A DNA stretch of 64,000 nt from Proteus terrae subsp. cibarius (GTDB lineage: Bacteria > Pseudomonadota > Gammaproteobacteria > Enterobacterales > Enterobacteriaceae): contig NZ_CP047349.1 of assembly GCF_011045835.1 (NCBI RefSeq), forward strand, positions 1,488,001 through 1,552,000, read 5' to 3'. The notes below the pieces were generated by a model. That model was not told the DNA's origin. It saw only the letters and a list, made by a program, of their open reading frames with translations, and ran no database searches. The position numbers were made by a program, and so were the translations under genes. Positions within the stretch are counted from its first letter, which is position 1. The number at the start of each line of letters is the position of its first letter. Positions 54,585 through 61,470 of this stretch are shown here, piece after piece.

Positions 54585-54755
54585 CTGGTTTGGAAGTACA
54601 GACCTATTTATGTTAGTAAGTTTAAAGTTGTTCCCGTTTAGCGTTATCCTCGATACCTCTTCATTGTGAATTCCTTCTAATTAATTCCCATAAGTAAAAA
54701 TACAAAACAAACCGCCTATGCCTTATGGCAAATTAAATAAATTAAAGGAAATTCT
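54585..54755 (+). promoter_or_regulatory. cspA-type cold-shock leader with cold box
   Basis: The ~170-nt leader begins with CTGGTTTGGAAGTACAGACC (54585-54604), a clear version of the cold box at the 5' end of E. coli cspA mRNA (TTTGACGTACAGACC). It continues with GTTAGTAAG and GCGTTATCCTCGATACC, which also line up with the cspA leader. In E. coli this 159-nt leader is a thermosensor that opens the ribosome-binding site in the cold. AAAGGAA lies before the ATG. Recognition is by resemblance; folding was not computed. Confidence 0.78.
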
Positions 54756-54968
54756 ATGTCTAATACAATGACTGGTACAGTAAAATGGTTCGATGAAGGT
54801 AAAGGTTTTGGTTTTATTACTCCAGCTGATGGCAGCAAAGATGTCTTCGTACATTTCTCTGCAATCCAAAGTGATAGCTTCAAAACATTAGCGGAAGGCC
54901 AACAAGTTTCATTCACCATGGAAAATGGTATGAAAGGCCCAGCAGCAGGCAACGTGGTGGCTCTCTAA
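54756..54968 (+). CDS. Cold-shock protein (CspA family)
   Basis: A 70-residue single cold-shock domain that binds and melts RNA. Both nucleic-acid motifs are present: RNP1 KGFGFITP (~19-26) and RNP2 DVFVHFSAI (~31-39). The N-terminus [19 protein letters not shown] matches the CspA group. The long cold-box leader indicates it is a cold-induced member. Such csp genes are common lambdoid prophage passengers (for example in Qin of E. coli), consistent with the Q remnant just upstream. Followed at 7 bp by a zinc-ribbon microprotein gene. Confidence 0.95.
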   Translation: MSNTMTGTVKWFDEGKGFGFITPADGSKDVFVHFSAIQSDSFKTLAEGQQVSFTMENGMKGPAAGNVVAL

Positions 54969-54975
54969 AGGCGCT

Positions 54976-55116
54976 ATTACTATTCGCCTCTATTTTAAAT
55001 GCCCTTGTTGTAGTGGTTCACAATATAGAACATCACAATTTGATGTCACAGTGAACAATCCACACGGCGCAAAATGTATCTTTTGCAAAAGTGTGATGAC
55101 AGCTCAAATGAGTTGA
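54976..55116 (+). CDS. YmcF/YnfQ-type zinc-ribbon microprotein with a non-AUG start
   Basis: The frame encodes ITIRLYFKCPCCSGSQYRTS then QFDVTVNNPHGAKCIFCKSV and MTAQMS, up to 46 residues. Two Cys pairs (CPCC and CIFC) should bind one zinc. The segment YFKCPCC.GSQYRTSQFDVT...NP.GAKCIFCKS is shared with the E. coli cold-shock microproteins YmcF and YnfQ, which also lie directly after csp genes. No ATG, GTG or TTG lies between the upstream in-frame stop and the conserved core. Candidate starts are ATT at 54976 (4 nt after AAAGG), ATT at 54982, or ACG further up. The C-terminus is shorter than in E. coli. It probably depends on cold-shock translation of the csp transcript. Confidence 0.8.
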   Translation: MTIRLYFKCPCCSGSQYRTSQFDVTVNNPHGAKCIFCKSVMTAQMS

Positions 55117-55172
55117 GCATTAAATAGTTGAATATACAAAACCTCGCTTCGGCGCGGTTTTTTGCTATCTAT
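55105..55172 (+). repeat. Terminator-containing direct repeat, copy 1
   Basis: It contains CAAATGAGTTGAG and the hairpin AACCTCGC-TTCG-GCGCGGTT with a T6 tract, then GCTATCTAT. It ends the csp/microprotein transcript. A near copy lies at 56442-56501 (33 of 34 bases identical over the hairpin part), so the HEPN operon is bracketed by two copies. Confidence 0.88.
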
Positions 55173-55273
55173 TACTAAGCCAAAATTGCTCATTTCTAAG
55201 TTGAGAATTCAACATAAAAATCATAATATGGCTAAAGATTTTCTAATTTGAACTTTAGCTAAAAGATAAATAT

Positions 55274-56059
55274 ATGCAGTCAATTCATAAATCAGAAGAA
55301 TTAATGAAATCACTTCAAGAGAGAATTTCAAATGAAGAGGTATCTAATGACTTTGAATTAATGCAAATTCTTAAGGAAATAGAGAAATATAGTAGTGGGT
55401 TAGAAAAAAATCATTTAAAAGCGTTGGCATATAGTCTGAATAACGACATTGATAAAGCGTCTCATTATTTCGAATTATCTTTACAAGTCAGCAATATAGA
55501 TTACGCTAGAAATTATTTGGCTGTTATTAATCAACGAGCTTCTAATATCAAATATATGCATTTACTTCATCGTTTTGCAGATGAGTATGAGTCACCTACA
55601 TTCTCTTATTTAGCATACCAATCATGTCTTTATATTGCTGAACTGAGTAAAGCCGAAAAATTTATGGCTAAAGTTATTAAACTATCAGATGAAGATAAAA
55701 GAAATGGATATTTAAATGAATTTAAGAATGCTAGGCATGCATTAATGAAATATCTCAAGTTGTCAGGTCTAGAAGAAAAAAACTTAATGACTTTGGCAAA
55801 CTTGATTATTGCCATTCTGGATGAGTGGAATATCCAAATAGTAGCTATAAATTATACCAATACATCAGCTTATGATGAACAATCTAATTTATTTATGATG
55901 ACGGCTGAATGTGATGATGTAGAAGTATTATCTGATATGAATATCGAGTTAGCGTATAGATTGACTGAGTACGATGAATTTATAGGTAAGAATTTTAGTG
56001 TATTTATTGGTGGTGTTGATGATGTATCTAAGTTAAAGGAACGACTAAAGTGGCTATAA
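55274..56059 (+). CDS. Hypothetical helical-repeat protein, partner of a HEPN protein
   Basis: I do not recognise this 261-residue protein. Residues ~25-175 look all-helical with TPR-like periodicity (HLKALAYSLNNDIDKASHYF, SYLAYQSCLYIAELSKAEKF). The C-terminal ~75 residues look alpha/beta (WNIQIVAINYTNTSAYDEQ ... NFSVFIGGVDDVSKLKERLK). No signal peptide or membrane segment, so cytoplasmic. It overlaps the downstream HEPN gene by 10 bp, so the two products are translationally coupled and probably interact, as antitoxin/toxin or sensor/effector pairs often do. Low GC and the terminator-bracketed location within a prophage suggest cargo (moron) DNA. Function is inferred only from this arrangement. 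Confidence 0.75.
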   Translation: MQSIHKSEELMKSLQERISNEEVSNDFELMQILKEIEKYSSGLEKNHLKALAYSLNNDIDKASHYFELSLQVSNIDYARNYLAVINQRASNIKYMHLLHRFADEYESPTFSYLAYQSCLYIAELSKAEKFMAKVIKLSDEDKRNGYLNEFKNARHALMKYLKLSGLEEKNLMTLANLIIAILDEWNIQIVAINYTNTSAYDEQSNLFMMTAECDDVEVLSDMNIELAYRLTEYDEFIGKNFSVFIGGVDDVSKLKERLKWL

Positions 56060-56439
56060 CATGTCTAGACATACTTGAATTTTCGAAAGGTTGCATAGAA
56101 ATAGAAAATGAAGTTGGATATCGAAATGCAATATCTAGATCCTACTATGCAGCATATCATTGTATTTATCCAATGATGATGCATGGCCCACAAGATAGCC
56201 ATCAAGGATTGATAGATTACTTAGCTCGGTCAGACAGTGCTGAAAGAGAAAAGTATAATAAAAAAGACTTGCTTGCTCTACATTATGCTTTGAAAAATAT
56301 GAAAGGAATGAGAGTAATAGCTGATTATCATTTAACTTGTGACGGAATGAACAAGATTAATGCAAAGGCAAATATAGCTACAAGTGAAAAAACGATCAAT
56401 AAAATGCTTGAAATGAAGTCTAATAAAACTCAAATTTAA
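56050..56439 (+). CDS. HEPN-domain protein, putative RNase effector
   Basis: A 129-residue helical protein. YRNAISRSYYAAYHCIY (24-40) is the typical second helix of HEPN domains, and R30-x6-H37 fits the Rx4-6H ribonuclease motif. Similar HEPN proteins act as RNA-cutting or nucleotide-binding toxins in toxin-antitoxin and abortive-infection systems, usually beside a neutralising partner. It starts with GTG at 56050 inside the end of the preceding gene and ends 28 bp before a terminator repeat copy. No MNT nucleotidyltransferase is adjacent, so this is not the classical HEPN/MNT pair. Toxicity is a prediction. Confidence 0.72.
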   Translation: MAITCLDILEFSKGCIEIENEVGYRNAISRSYYAAYHCIYPMMMHGPQDSHQGLIDYLARSDSAEREKYNKKDLLALHYALKNMKGMRVIADYHLTCDGMNKINAKANIATSEKTINKMLEMKSNKTQI

Positions 56440-56441
56440 TG

Positions 56442-56501
56442 CAAATGAGTTAAGTTAACCAGATCCCAAACCTCGCTTCGGCGGGGTTTTTTGCTATCTA
56501 T
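56442..56501 (+). repeat. Terminator-containing direct repeat, copy 2
   Basis: CAAATGAGTTAAG followed by the hairpin AACCTCGC-TTCG-GCGGGGTT, T6 and GCTATCTAT. It ends the HEPN operon and duplicates the terminator at 55139-55172 with one mismatch in 34 bases. Confidence 0.88.
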
Positions 56502-56542
56502 AATCCCATGTTGGTCAAAGATAAAAAATTTAGATTTTAGGG

Positions 56543-56570
56543 CTTGAAAAATACTTGCTCGTTCATATTT
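56543..56570 (+). promoter_or_regulatory. Possible sigma-32 promoter of the Hsp20 gene
   Basis: CTTGAAA (56543-56549) matches the heat-shock -35 perfectly. After 14 bp comes CATATTT, a partial match to CCCCATnT. It lies 60-85 bp before the Hsp20 start. The -10 is weak. Confidence 0.45.
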
Positions 56571-56628
56571 ATATTTTGGGTAAATAAGATACCGCCCATA
56601 ATTCACTAAATACTGAAGGAGGAGTTAT

Positions 56629-57087
56629 ATGCCTAACATTAAACCTTTTTCATTATTCCCAACATTATCTGACAACTTACTTTCAAATCGTTTTGATCAG
56701 ATAGATCGCCTGTTTAGTCAGTTAACAGGCAGTAAGCCAATAGCATCACCTATACAGACTTATAACCTGAAACAGATTGATGATAACCATTATGAACTGA
56801 CAGTGAGTGTGCCTGGATATCAAGAAAATGACTTATCGGTTTCATTAAAAGGAAGCCGTTTATTGATTGAAGGGAAAAAAGAAGAAAAATCAGAAGAAGA
56901 CAATGATAAATGGCTCCACCGAGGCATATCTCAAGGGCAATTTACATTGCAGTTTGACCTCGGTAGAAATGTTAAAATAGATAAAGCGGATTTATCAAGT
57001 GGGCTTCTGACTATTGCTATTGAGTATGAGTTGCCTGAAGAAGAAAAACGGCAAACAATAGCGATAGAAAATAAAGATAAAAAATAA
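56629..57087 (+). CDS. Small heat-shock protein (Hsp20/IbpA-like)
   Basis: A 152-residue alpha-crystallin holdase chaperone. The N-terminus FSLFPTLSDNLLSNRFDQID is IbpA-like. The alpha-crystallin domain (~40-130) includes VSVPGYQENDLSVSLKGSRL and IEGKKEE, plus the signature DKADLSSGLLTIAIEYELP with the GLL core. The C-terminal tail RQTIAIENK carries an I-x-I-type motif used in oligomerisation. It is more divergent than the core IbpA/IbpB and lies among prophage cargo, so it is probably an accessory, horizontally carried sHSP. GAAGGAGGAG lies before the ATG. Confidence 0.9.
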   Translation: MPNIKPFSLFPTLSDNLLSNRFDQIDRLFSQLTGSKPIASPIQTYNLKQIDDNHYELTVSVPGYQENDLSVSLKGSRLLIEGKKEEKSEEDNDKWLHRGISQGQFTLQFDLGRNVKIDKADLSSGLLTIAIEYELPEEEKRQTIAIENKDKK

Positions 57088-57115
57088 TTGGATTAGATAA
57101 CGTGAATAAGATTAG

Positions 57116-57142
57116 GGCTACGCATAATGTGTAGCCTTGATT
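57116..57142 (+). terminator. Rho-independent terminator of the Hsp20 gene
   Basis: GGCTAC pairs with GTAGCC around a 9-nt loop; the T-tract is imperfect (TTGATTGTTTTT). Confidence 0.65.
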
Positions 57143-57217
57143 GTTTTTGTAAGAGCTTTAAATTAGATTAATTCAAGCTTGGGTTGATTAGTTTTATCGA
57201 TAGAAAATAATTATTTC

Positions 57218-57859
57218 TTATTTTACTGTCCAAGCTTCTGAAAAATGGCGCTTTGAAAATAATTCAGCTAATCCACAGATTTGTTTTAAGCGTAATACTT
57301 CATCTTGTGACATACCTAGTTCATCACCAATCCGTTTATCGCTCCATCCTAATCGGGATAGATCTCTAACTATATCTGACATAGCTGCGACTTGATGTTG
57401 TCCTCTTGCTCGATTATGACGAATAGTTGTGGCTATTTGATCTGACATTGTGTGGTTTTTAACATCAAGGATAGTGACGGGTAAATAATTATTAATTCGT
57501 TTTTTTAATGTATTTTCTTTACTTAATAAATAACGATGATAGCCATCAATGATTTGCCATTGCAATTGTTTAGTTTTATTTTGTTGTGCAGATAATACTA
57601 CAATGGGTTGAGTATAACCGTCTTTTATCAATGAGGTTTTGAGTAATCTCTTTTCTGTAGGAGACATAACATTAGGGTTGTAGTCATTTGCTATGACTTG
57701 ATTTTGCTTTATCCAAAGAACACAATCTATAGGTTCATTTTTGAATGGACTAATTTGATGAAGAAATAATTTGATTTTGTTGATAGCTTCAATTTTTTGC
57801 TCATCATTTAGTTTTAGCAGATAATCTTTTAGCGAAGAAAACACTGTTTCAATAGTCAT
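57218..57859 (-). CDS. ibrB: IbrB-like ParB/Srx-fold protein
   Basis: A 213-residue protein with a ParB N-terminal domain: DCVLWIKQNQVIANDYNPNV at the start, the DGYHRYLLSKE motif (~113-123) and RHNRARGQHQVAAMSDIVR (~147-165). A helix-turn-helix follows (SDKRIGDELGMSQDEVLRLK). It pairs with the PP-loop gene upstream (spacing ~12 bp) in the IbrA-IbrB order. In E. coli ECOR-9 these two proteins raise expression of prophage immunoglobulin-binding (eib) genes; the mechanism is unknown. Srx/ParB folds can hydrolyse CTP or ATP. Start is ATG 57859 after AGAGG, with GTG 57865 as an alternative. Confidence 0.85.
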   Translation of the reverse strand: MTIETVFSSLKDYLLKLNDEQKIEAINKIKLFLHQISPFKNEPIDCVLWIKQNQVIANDYNPNVMSPTEKRLLKTSLIKDGYTQPIVVLSAQQNKTKQLQWQIIDGYHRYLLSKENTLKKRINNYLPVTILDVKNHTMSDQIATTIRHNRARGQHQVAAMSDIVRDLSRLGWSDKRIGDELGMSQDEVLRLKQICGLAELFSKRHFSEAWTVK

Positions 57860-57871
57860 ATTCACCTCTTG

Positions 57872-59098
57872 TTAAATCAACTGCCAATTTTTACGTTTTT
57901 CCTGTATCCGTTTGCAATATCGGTCATAACAGTGTGATTTGGTAGGACTAAATGCTAATGTTCTACACCAAAAATCATTACGTAAAATAGTTTTACAGAT
58001 CCGTCGCCAAGACGGGATTTGTTTACTGCTAGTATCACCGTCTTGTTCATCTGGTATTCCATTTGGGTAATCTCGCTCAGCATACCAATGAAGGTAAACT
58101 GCGATTTTATTTCGGTAATGTTCGGCTGTTTGTTCTGGTAAGCTCGCTAGTAAAAAGTGGGCGTAAGATTTCCATGTATGATGGGCGGGTTTACTAATTT
58201 TACGTTGCCCAAAAAAGCCTGATTTATTAAGAGGATGGGTGTATAACATACCTGCATCAGCGCCACTCACTCGTTCACAAGCGAGACTCCACGTCTCAGG
58301 TTCTAAAACATGGTATAACCATAGCCCTTTACGTTGTTCAGGGCCAAATGGCTCACAAATGCGCATTTGACTTAAACTAACCCCAGCTTGGTGCATTAGA
58401 TCATAAATAGAATTATAGGGTAGGTTAAAACGTGAAATGTATGTCCAAATATCTTTTACATGCCAGTCATAAATAGGATAGGCCATATAATAAAAACCTT
58501 CGGGTGATGCCGTTGTCCATGGGATGTCATCGGCATAACGTAGTTTTTGGTTGTTATTGATAGCAATAAAGCGATTTAATGATTCATCGGTTCTGATCCC
58601 TAATAAAATAACTGAACTACGATGATTTCCTGTGATCCACTGATTAAATGCAGGTGTGAAGTCTTCAAAAATCATATTCGGATGATAAAAAGGGAAAAAG
58701 TCTGGATCAGTGATTGCGTCTTCTGGCGGTTGCCTTACCCATTTTTTTCCTGGTTCCCAAGCTGTCCAAGTCGGTTCATATTGTGAGATCCCACTTTCCG
58801 TCGTGATAGGTAATGCTATCCAGTAAAATCGCTCCGTACAGTCTTCATACAAAAATTTCATTTTTGCAACATGGCTAATGGTAGCGGAGTATTGCACTTC
58901 CCAGTCAAGAAACATGACATTGAATTTTCGATGCCGCTTTCTTGCTTCTGTAGCAACAAGATGAAACAAAACAGTAGAATCTTTACCTCCAGAAAAGGAG
59001 AGAGAGATTTGTTCAAAAGTATCAAACAACCATTCAATTCGCGTTTGAGTAGCATCTAGCACATTTATTCCAAGAGGAATTTTGTGTTTGCAAGACAT
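57872..59098 (-). CDS. ibrA: IbrA-like PAPS reductase/PP-loop ATPase family protein (DUF3440)
   Basis: A 408-residue protein. The PP-loop is FSGGKDSTVLFHL (~36-48), typical of adenylyl-transferring enzymes such as PAPS reductase and DndC. Further motifs are MFLDWEVQYSATI, VILLGIRTDESLNRF, YPIYDWHVKDIWTYI and ICEPFGPEQRKGLWLYHV. A C-terminal DUF3440 domain with RNDFWCRTLAFSPTKSHCYD follows. There is no obvious CxC or ECGLH motif of true PAPS reductases, so classical sulfate reduction is unlikely. It is coupled to the ParB-type gene, as in the IbrAB island of E. coli. The start is ATG 59098 with GGTGAT upstream; a GTG at 59107 is also possible. Confidence 0.85.
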   Translation of the reverse strand: MSCKHKIPLGINVLDATQTRIEWLFDTFEQISLSFSGGKDSTVLFHLVATEARKRHRKFNVMFLDWEVQYSATISHVAKMKFLYEDCTERFYWIALPITTESGISQYEPTWTAWEPGKKWVRQPPEDAITDPDFFPFYHPNMIFEDFTPAFNQWITGNHRSSVILLGIRTDESLNRFIAINNNQKLRYADDIPWTTASPEGFYYMAYPIYDWHVKDIWTYISRFNLPYNSIYDLMHQAGVSLSQMRICEPFGPEQRKGLWLYHVLEPETWSLACERVSGADAGMLYTHPLNKSGFFGQRKISKPAHHTWKSYAHFLLASLPEQTAEHYRNKIAVYLHWYAERDYPNGIPDEQDGDTSSKQIPSWRRICKTILRNDFWCRTLAFSPTKSHCYDRYCKRIQEKRKNWQLI

Positions 59099-59399
59099 AA
59101 CTATCACCAGAATAAGTTAGTTAATAGTATTAATACTTAATCATATTTAGATTATAAAGGTAAGTGATGGTTGATGATTATCACTGAGATTTACTTGAAA
59201 AATAGAATAATAAATCATATGTCATTGTTATTATTGATAGTCTCTAATAATGAAAGATTTTTTATAATTAAGATAAATAAAGAAAGTGATTTAGTGAGTA
59301 GATAATATTTTAAAAATATTACCTGATTTATTATTCGGTATTTTCAACTATTCATACAATAAATAAAAAATAAAATAGTCATTTTATGATAGGTATTGT
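59099..59399. other. AT-rich divergent region between ibrAB and the methyltransferase gene
   Basis: About 300 bp, extremely AT-rich, presumably with promoters for both directions. No ORF or clear operator recognised. Confidence 0.4.
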
Positions 59400-60059
59400 A
59401 TGACATTAAGTACACATGATGGAGTTAAAGTATATACACCAGTGTCATTGAAGCTATATGATTGGTGGGTGCTTAATATTTCTAATAGCTATGCATGGCA
59501 GTGTGATACGAATAAATATTTAATTCCACATTTTAAAAATCATCTCGGTGATCGCCATATGGATATTGGCGTTGGAACGGGGTTTTATTTAAAAAAATCA
59601 TTAAGTTATATAAAAGAAATCTCATTGACTGATCTTAATTTGCACAGTCTGGAACATACTAAAAAGTATATACCTGATGACAAATTAATAAATTGCCTCC
59701 AGCATGATGTTTTTCAGCCTTTCTCTAATAAATTAAATGCATCTTATGATTCTATCTCATTGTTTTATTTACTACATTGTTTGCCAGGAACGATGGGTGA
59801 CAAGAAAAAAGCGATAGAAAATATAAGTTATTTACTGACTGAAAAAGGGGTTTTATATGGTACAACGATTTTAGGGCAGGGAGTCAAACATAATTTTTTT
59901 GGTAAAAAATTAATGTCTATTTACAACAAAAAAGGTATTTTTTGCAATTATTCTGATTCGGTGGACTCTTTGGAAGAAATGCTTTCCTCTTTATTTCATG
60001 ACATCTCTATACATGTACAAGGTACTGTAGCTTTGTTCACGGCGAAGAATAAAAAATAA
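59400..60059 (+). CDS. Class I SAM-dependent methyltransferase
   Basis: A 219-residue Rossmann-fold methyltransferase. Motif I is HMDIGVGTGFYLKKSL (~53-68), the acidic post-I residue lies in ISLTDLNLHSLEHTKKY (~75-91) and motif IV is YDSISLFYLLHCLPG (~115-129). It resembles small-molecule (O/C) methyltransferases more than DNA or rRNA enzymes, having no NPPY/DPPY. No biosynthetic partners are present. It sits between ibrAB and an AB5-type B subunit; low GC and a missing core counterpart mark it as accessory. The substrate is unknown. Confidence 0.85.
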   Translation: MTLSTHDGVKVYTPVSLKLYDWWVLNISNSYAWQCDTNKYLIPHFKNHLGDRHMDIGVGTGFYLKKSLSYIKEISLTDLNLHSLEHTKKYIPDDKLINCLQHDVFQPFSNKLNASYDSISLFYLLHCLPGTMGDKKKAIENISYLLTEKGVLYGTTILGQGVKHNFFGKKLMSIYNKKGIFCNYSDSVDSLEEMLSSLFHDISIHVQGTVALFTAKNKK

Positions 60060-60114
60060 TAAGAAATATTATTCTGGGTTAGAGGACTTTTATCTTTATT
60101 TTTTAAGGAATGGT

Positions 60115-60516
60115 ATGTTAATGCGTAGCCTGTTTTTTACCTTTTTATTATTAACACCAACGGCATTTGCTACAGATACATTAAGTCATAATATTGAATA
60201 TTATTCTAATGTTACGTTAACGGATTTTAATTCGGGAAAAATTGAAGATGGTCGGTATTTTTGTGTTAAGGCCATGAATCATGGTGGTGAATTTATCGCT
60301 TGTGCAGTATCTAACAAGTCAGATTGGGCTTCTTCTTATGAGCACTTTTTTCAGCAAGCACATTATTACTACACAACAGGTAAAAGCTTTAGGTTATATG
60401 TTCAACCTAATGTTTGGACTCATCCCAAATTTACTCGAGTATATTCAAATAAAGCGATAGCAGGGTTCGCTAGTTGTCATAATAGTCGTTGCATGGGACC
60501 AGTAAAAGATAACTAA
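60115..60516 (+). CDS. Orphan AB5-toxin B subunit (PltB/SubB family)
   Basis: A 133-residue secreted protein: signal peptide 1-19 (SLFFTFLLLTPTAFA), then an OB-fold B-subunit domain. It aligns along its length with typhoid-toxin PltB and subtilase-cytotoxin SubB: GKIEDGRYFCVKA, ACAVSNKSDWASSYEHFFQQ, HYYYTTGKSFRLYVQPNVWT, then CHNSRCMGP. Cys50, 63, 121 and 126 match the two disulfides. The YYS (29-31), the Lys after C50-V51 and the Arg in FRLYV correspond to positions that contact sialoglycans in PltB. No catalytic A subunit (subtilase, ADP-ribosyltransferase or CdtB-like) is encoded in the window. AAGGAA precedes the ATG; ATG 60121 is an alternative start. Confidence 0.87.
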   Translation: MLMRSLFFTFLLLTPTAFATDTLSHNIEYYSNVTLTDFNSGKIEDGRYFCVKAMNHGGEFIACAVSNKSDWASSYEHFFQQAHYYYTTGKSFRLYVQPNVWTHPKFTRVYSNKAIAGFASCHNSRCMGPVKDN

Positions 60517-60639
60517 TTGATTAATATTGAATTTTATAAATTAGATAAATCCCATTAGAGTATCAGATAGACTTTTTTAAATTAGTGAGAGTAAAAGAAT
60601 ACTCTATAAACGCTAACTTAATGATATTTAGGAGACTAT

Positions 60640-60975
60640 ATGAAATTTTTATTTAAAAGTGTTTTTTTTGCAGTAGGTATTTTGTCTTCTAGTTTTGTTA
60701 TGGCAGATAATGCTGATGAGATAACCAAAATTTCTTATACGTGTGAAAACAATCAAATAATGGAAGTTATTTATATAAATACAGCAAAAGATAGCTATGC
60801 AATCATTAATCAAATGGATGAAATGATACCAATGAAGATTATGAAAACGGCTTCTGGTGCAAACTATGAGGCAATGAATAAAAATTACACCTATAAACTT
60901 TATACTAAAGGTGACAATGCCGATTTAGTTGAAGGAAAAGATAAACCAGTATTGAGTGGTTGCAAAGCTGGCTAA
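60640..60975 (+). CDS. Periplasmic C-type lysozyme inhibitor (MliC/PliC family)
   Basis: A 111-residue secreted protein: signal peptide 1-22 (ending VMA/DN) without a lipobox, so soluble periplasmic (PliC type) and not the lipoprotein MliC. The domain has the family landmarks YTCENNQIMEVIYIN (C35), ASGANYEAMNKNYTYKLY with the SG-x-x-Y inhibitory loop (~72-90), and GKDKPVLSGCK (C108), the two Cys forming the conserved disulfide. It would block host c-type lysozyme that reaches the periplasm. Neighbour of the toxin B-subunit gene, so two host-interaction factors lie side by side as prophage cargo. Confidence 0.85.
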   Translation: MKFLFKSVFFAVGILSSSFVMADNADEITKISYTCENNQIMEVIYINTAKDSYAIINQMDEMIPMKIMKTASGANYEAMNKNYTYKLYTKGDNADLVEGKDKPVLSGCKAG

Positions 60976-61013
60976 TTGTTGCCTTCTATTGAAAATTATT
61001 TATTGTTCTTATA

Positions 61014-61038
61014 GAGGTCACTTCGGTGACCTTTTTTC
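61014..61038 (+). terminator. Rho-independent terminator of the lysozyme-inhibitor gene
   Basis: AGGTCAC-TTCG-GTGACCT forms a perfect 7-bp stem capped by the stable TTCG tetraloop, followed by T6. Confidence 0.92.
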
Positions 61039-61055
61039 GTATAAAAGAGGTAAGC

Positions 61056-61253
61056 ATGGACATTCAGCAAGAAATAAAAATTTGTATACTATCGGCACGA
61101 GTAAAACAACAAGAGCAACAAATTGCAGAGTTACAAAAACAGCCCGCTGACATGCAATTAACGAGCTGTGAGTTAGAGGCTATTAATAATGCCACATTAA
61201 TGGTTATTTCTAATAATCTCATTGAAATAAAAAAAGCTAAGCCGATGCATTAA
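61056..61253 (+). CDS. Small hypothetical prophage protein
   Basis: 65 residues, helical and coiled-coil-like (ARVKQQEQQIAELQKQ), no signal. GAGGTAAGC precedes the ATG. Its last codons run into a lysozyme gene fragment in another frame. Its natural 3' end may therefore have been lost in the deletion that truncated the lysozyme gene. Unknown function. Confidence 0.55.
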   Translation: MDIQQEIKICILSARVKQQEQQIAELQKQPADMQLTSCELEAINNATLMVISNNLIEIKKAKPMH

Positions 61254-61470
61254 TCAAAGTACCACTCGATGACTACACTAAAGCCGCTTTATATTCCTTT
61301 GCTTTTAATGTGGGTGCTACCGCATTTGCTCGCTCAACATTACTCAAGAAACTAAATGCAGGTGATAGAACGGGTGCCTGTGAAGAAATTAAACGCTGGG
61401 TATATGCGGGTGGAAAGGTTTGGTGAGGGCTTGTCAGTTGTCGAGAGGCGGAGTCAGCCTATGTTATGGA
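61244..61470 (+). pseudogene. Phage lysozyme (endolysin), truncated and interrupted
   Basis: The frame reads ADALIKVPLDDYTKAALYSF, then AFNVGATAFARSTLLKKLNA, then GDRTGACEEIKRWVYAGGKV and W, then TGA (61424-61426) and GLVSCREAESAYV. This is the C-terminal half of a T4/P21-type lysozyme, where GLVSRREAE normally follows GGKVWxG. The N-terminal half with the catalytic Glu is missing, and an in-frame stop interrupts the rest, so no lytic activity is expected. Confidence 0.85.

Noticed and set aside
60956-61150. Open frame across the lysozyme-inhibitor terminator
   Set aside because: It reads through a strong hairpin terminator and overlaps the better supported small gene at 61056; a shadow frame.
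61356-61460. N-terminal extension of the small membrane protein at 61461
   Set aside because: The upstream part of that frame lies over the lysozyme remnant in another frame; the ATG at 61461 has its own GGAG site.
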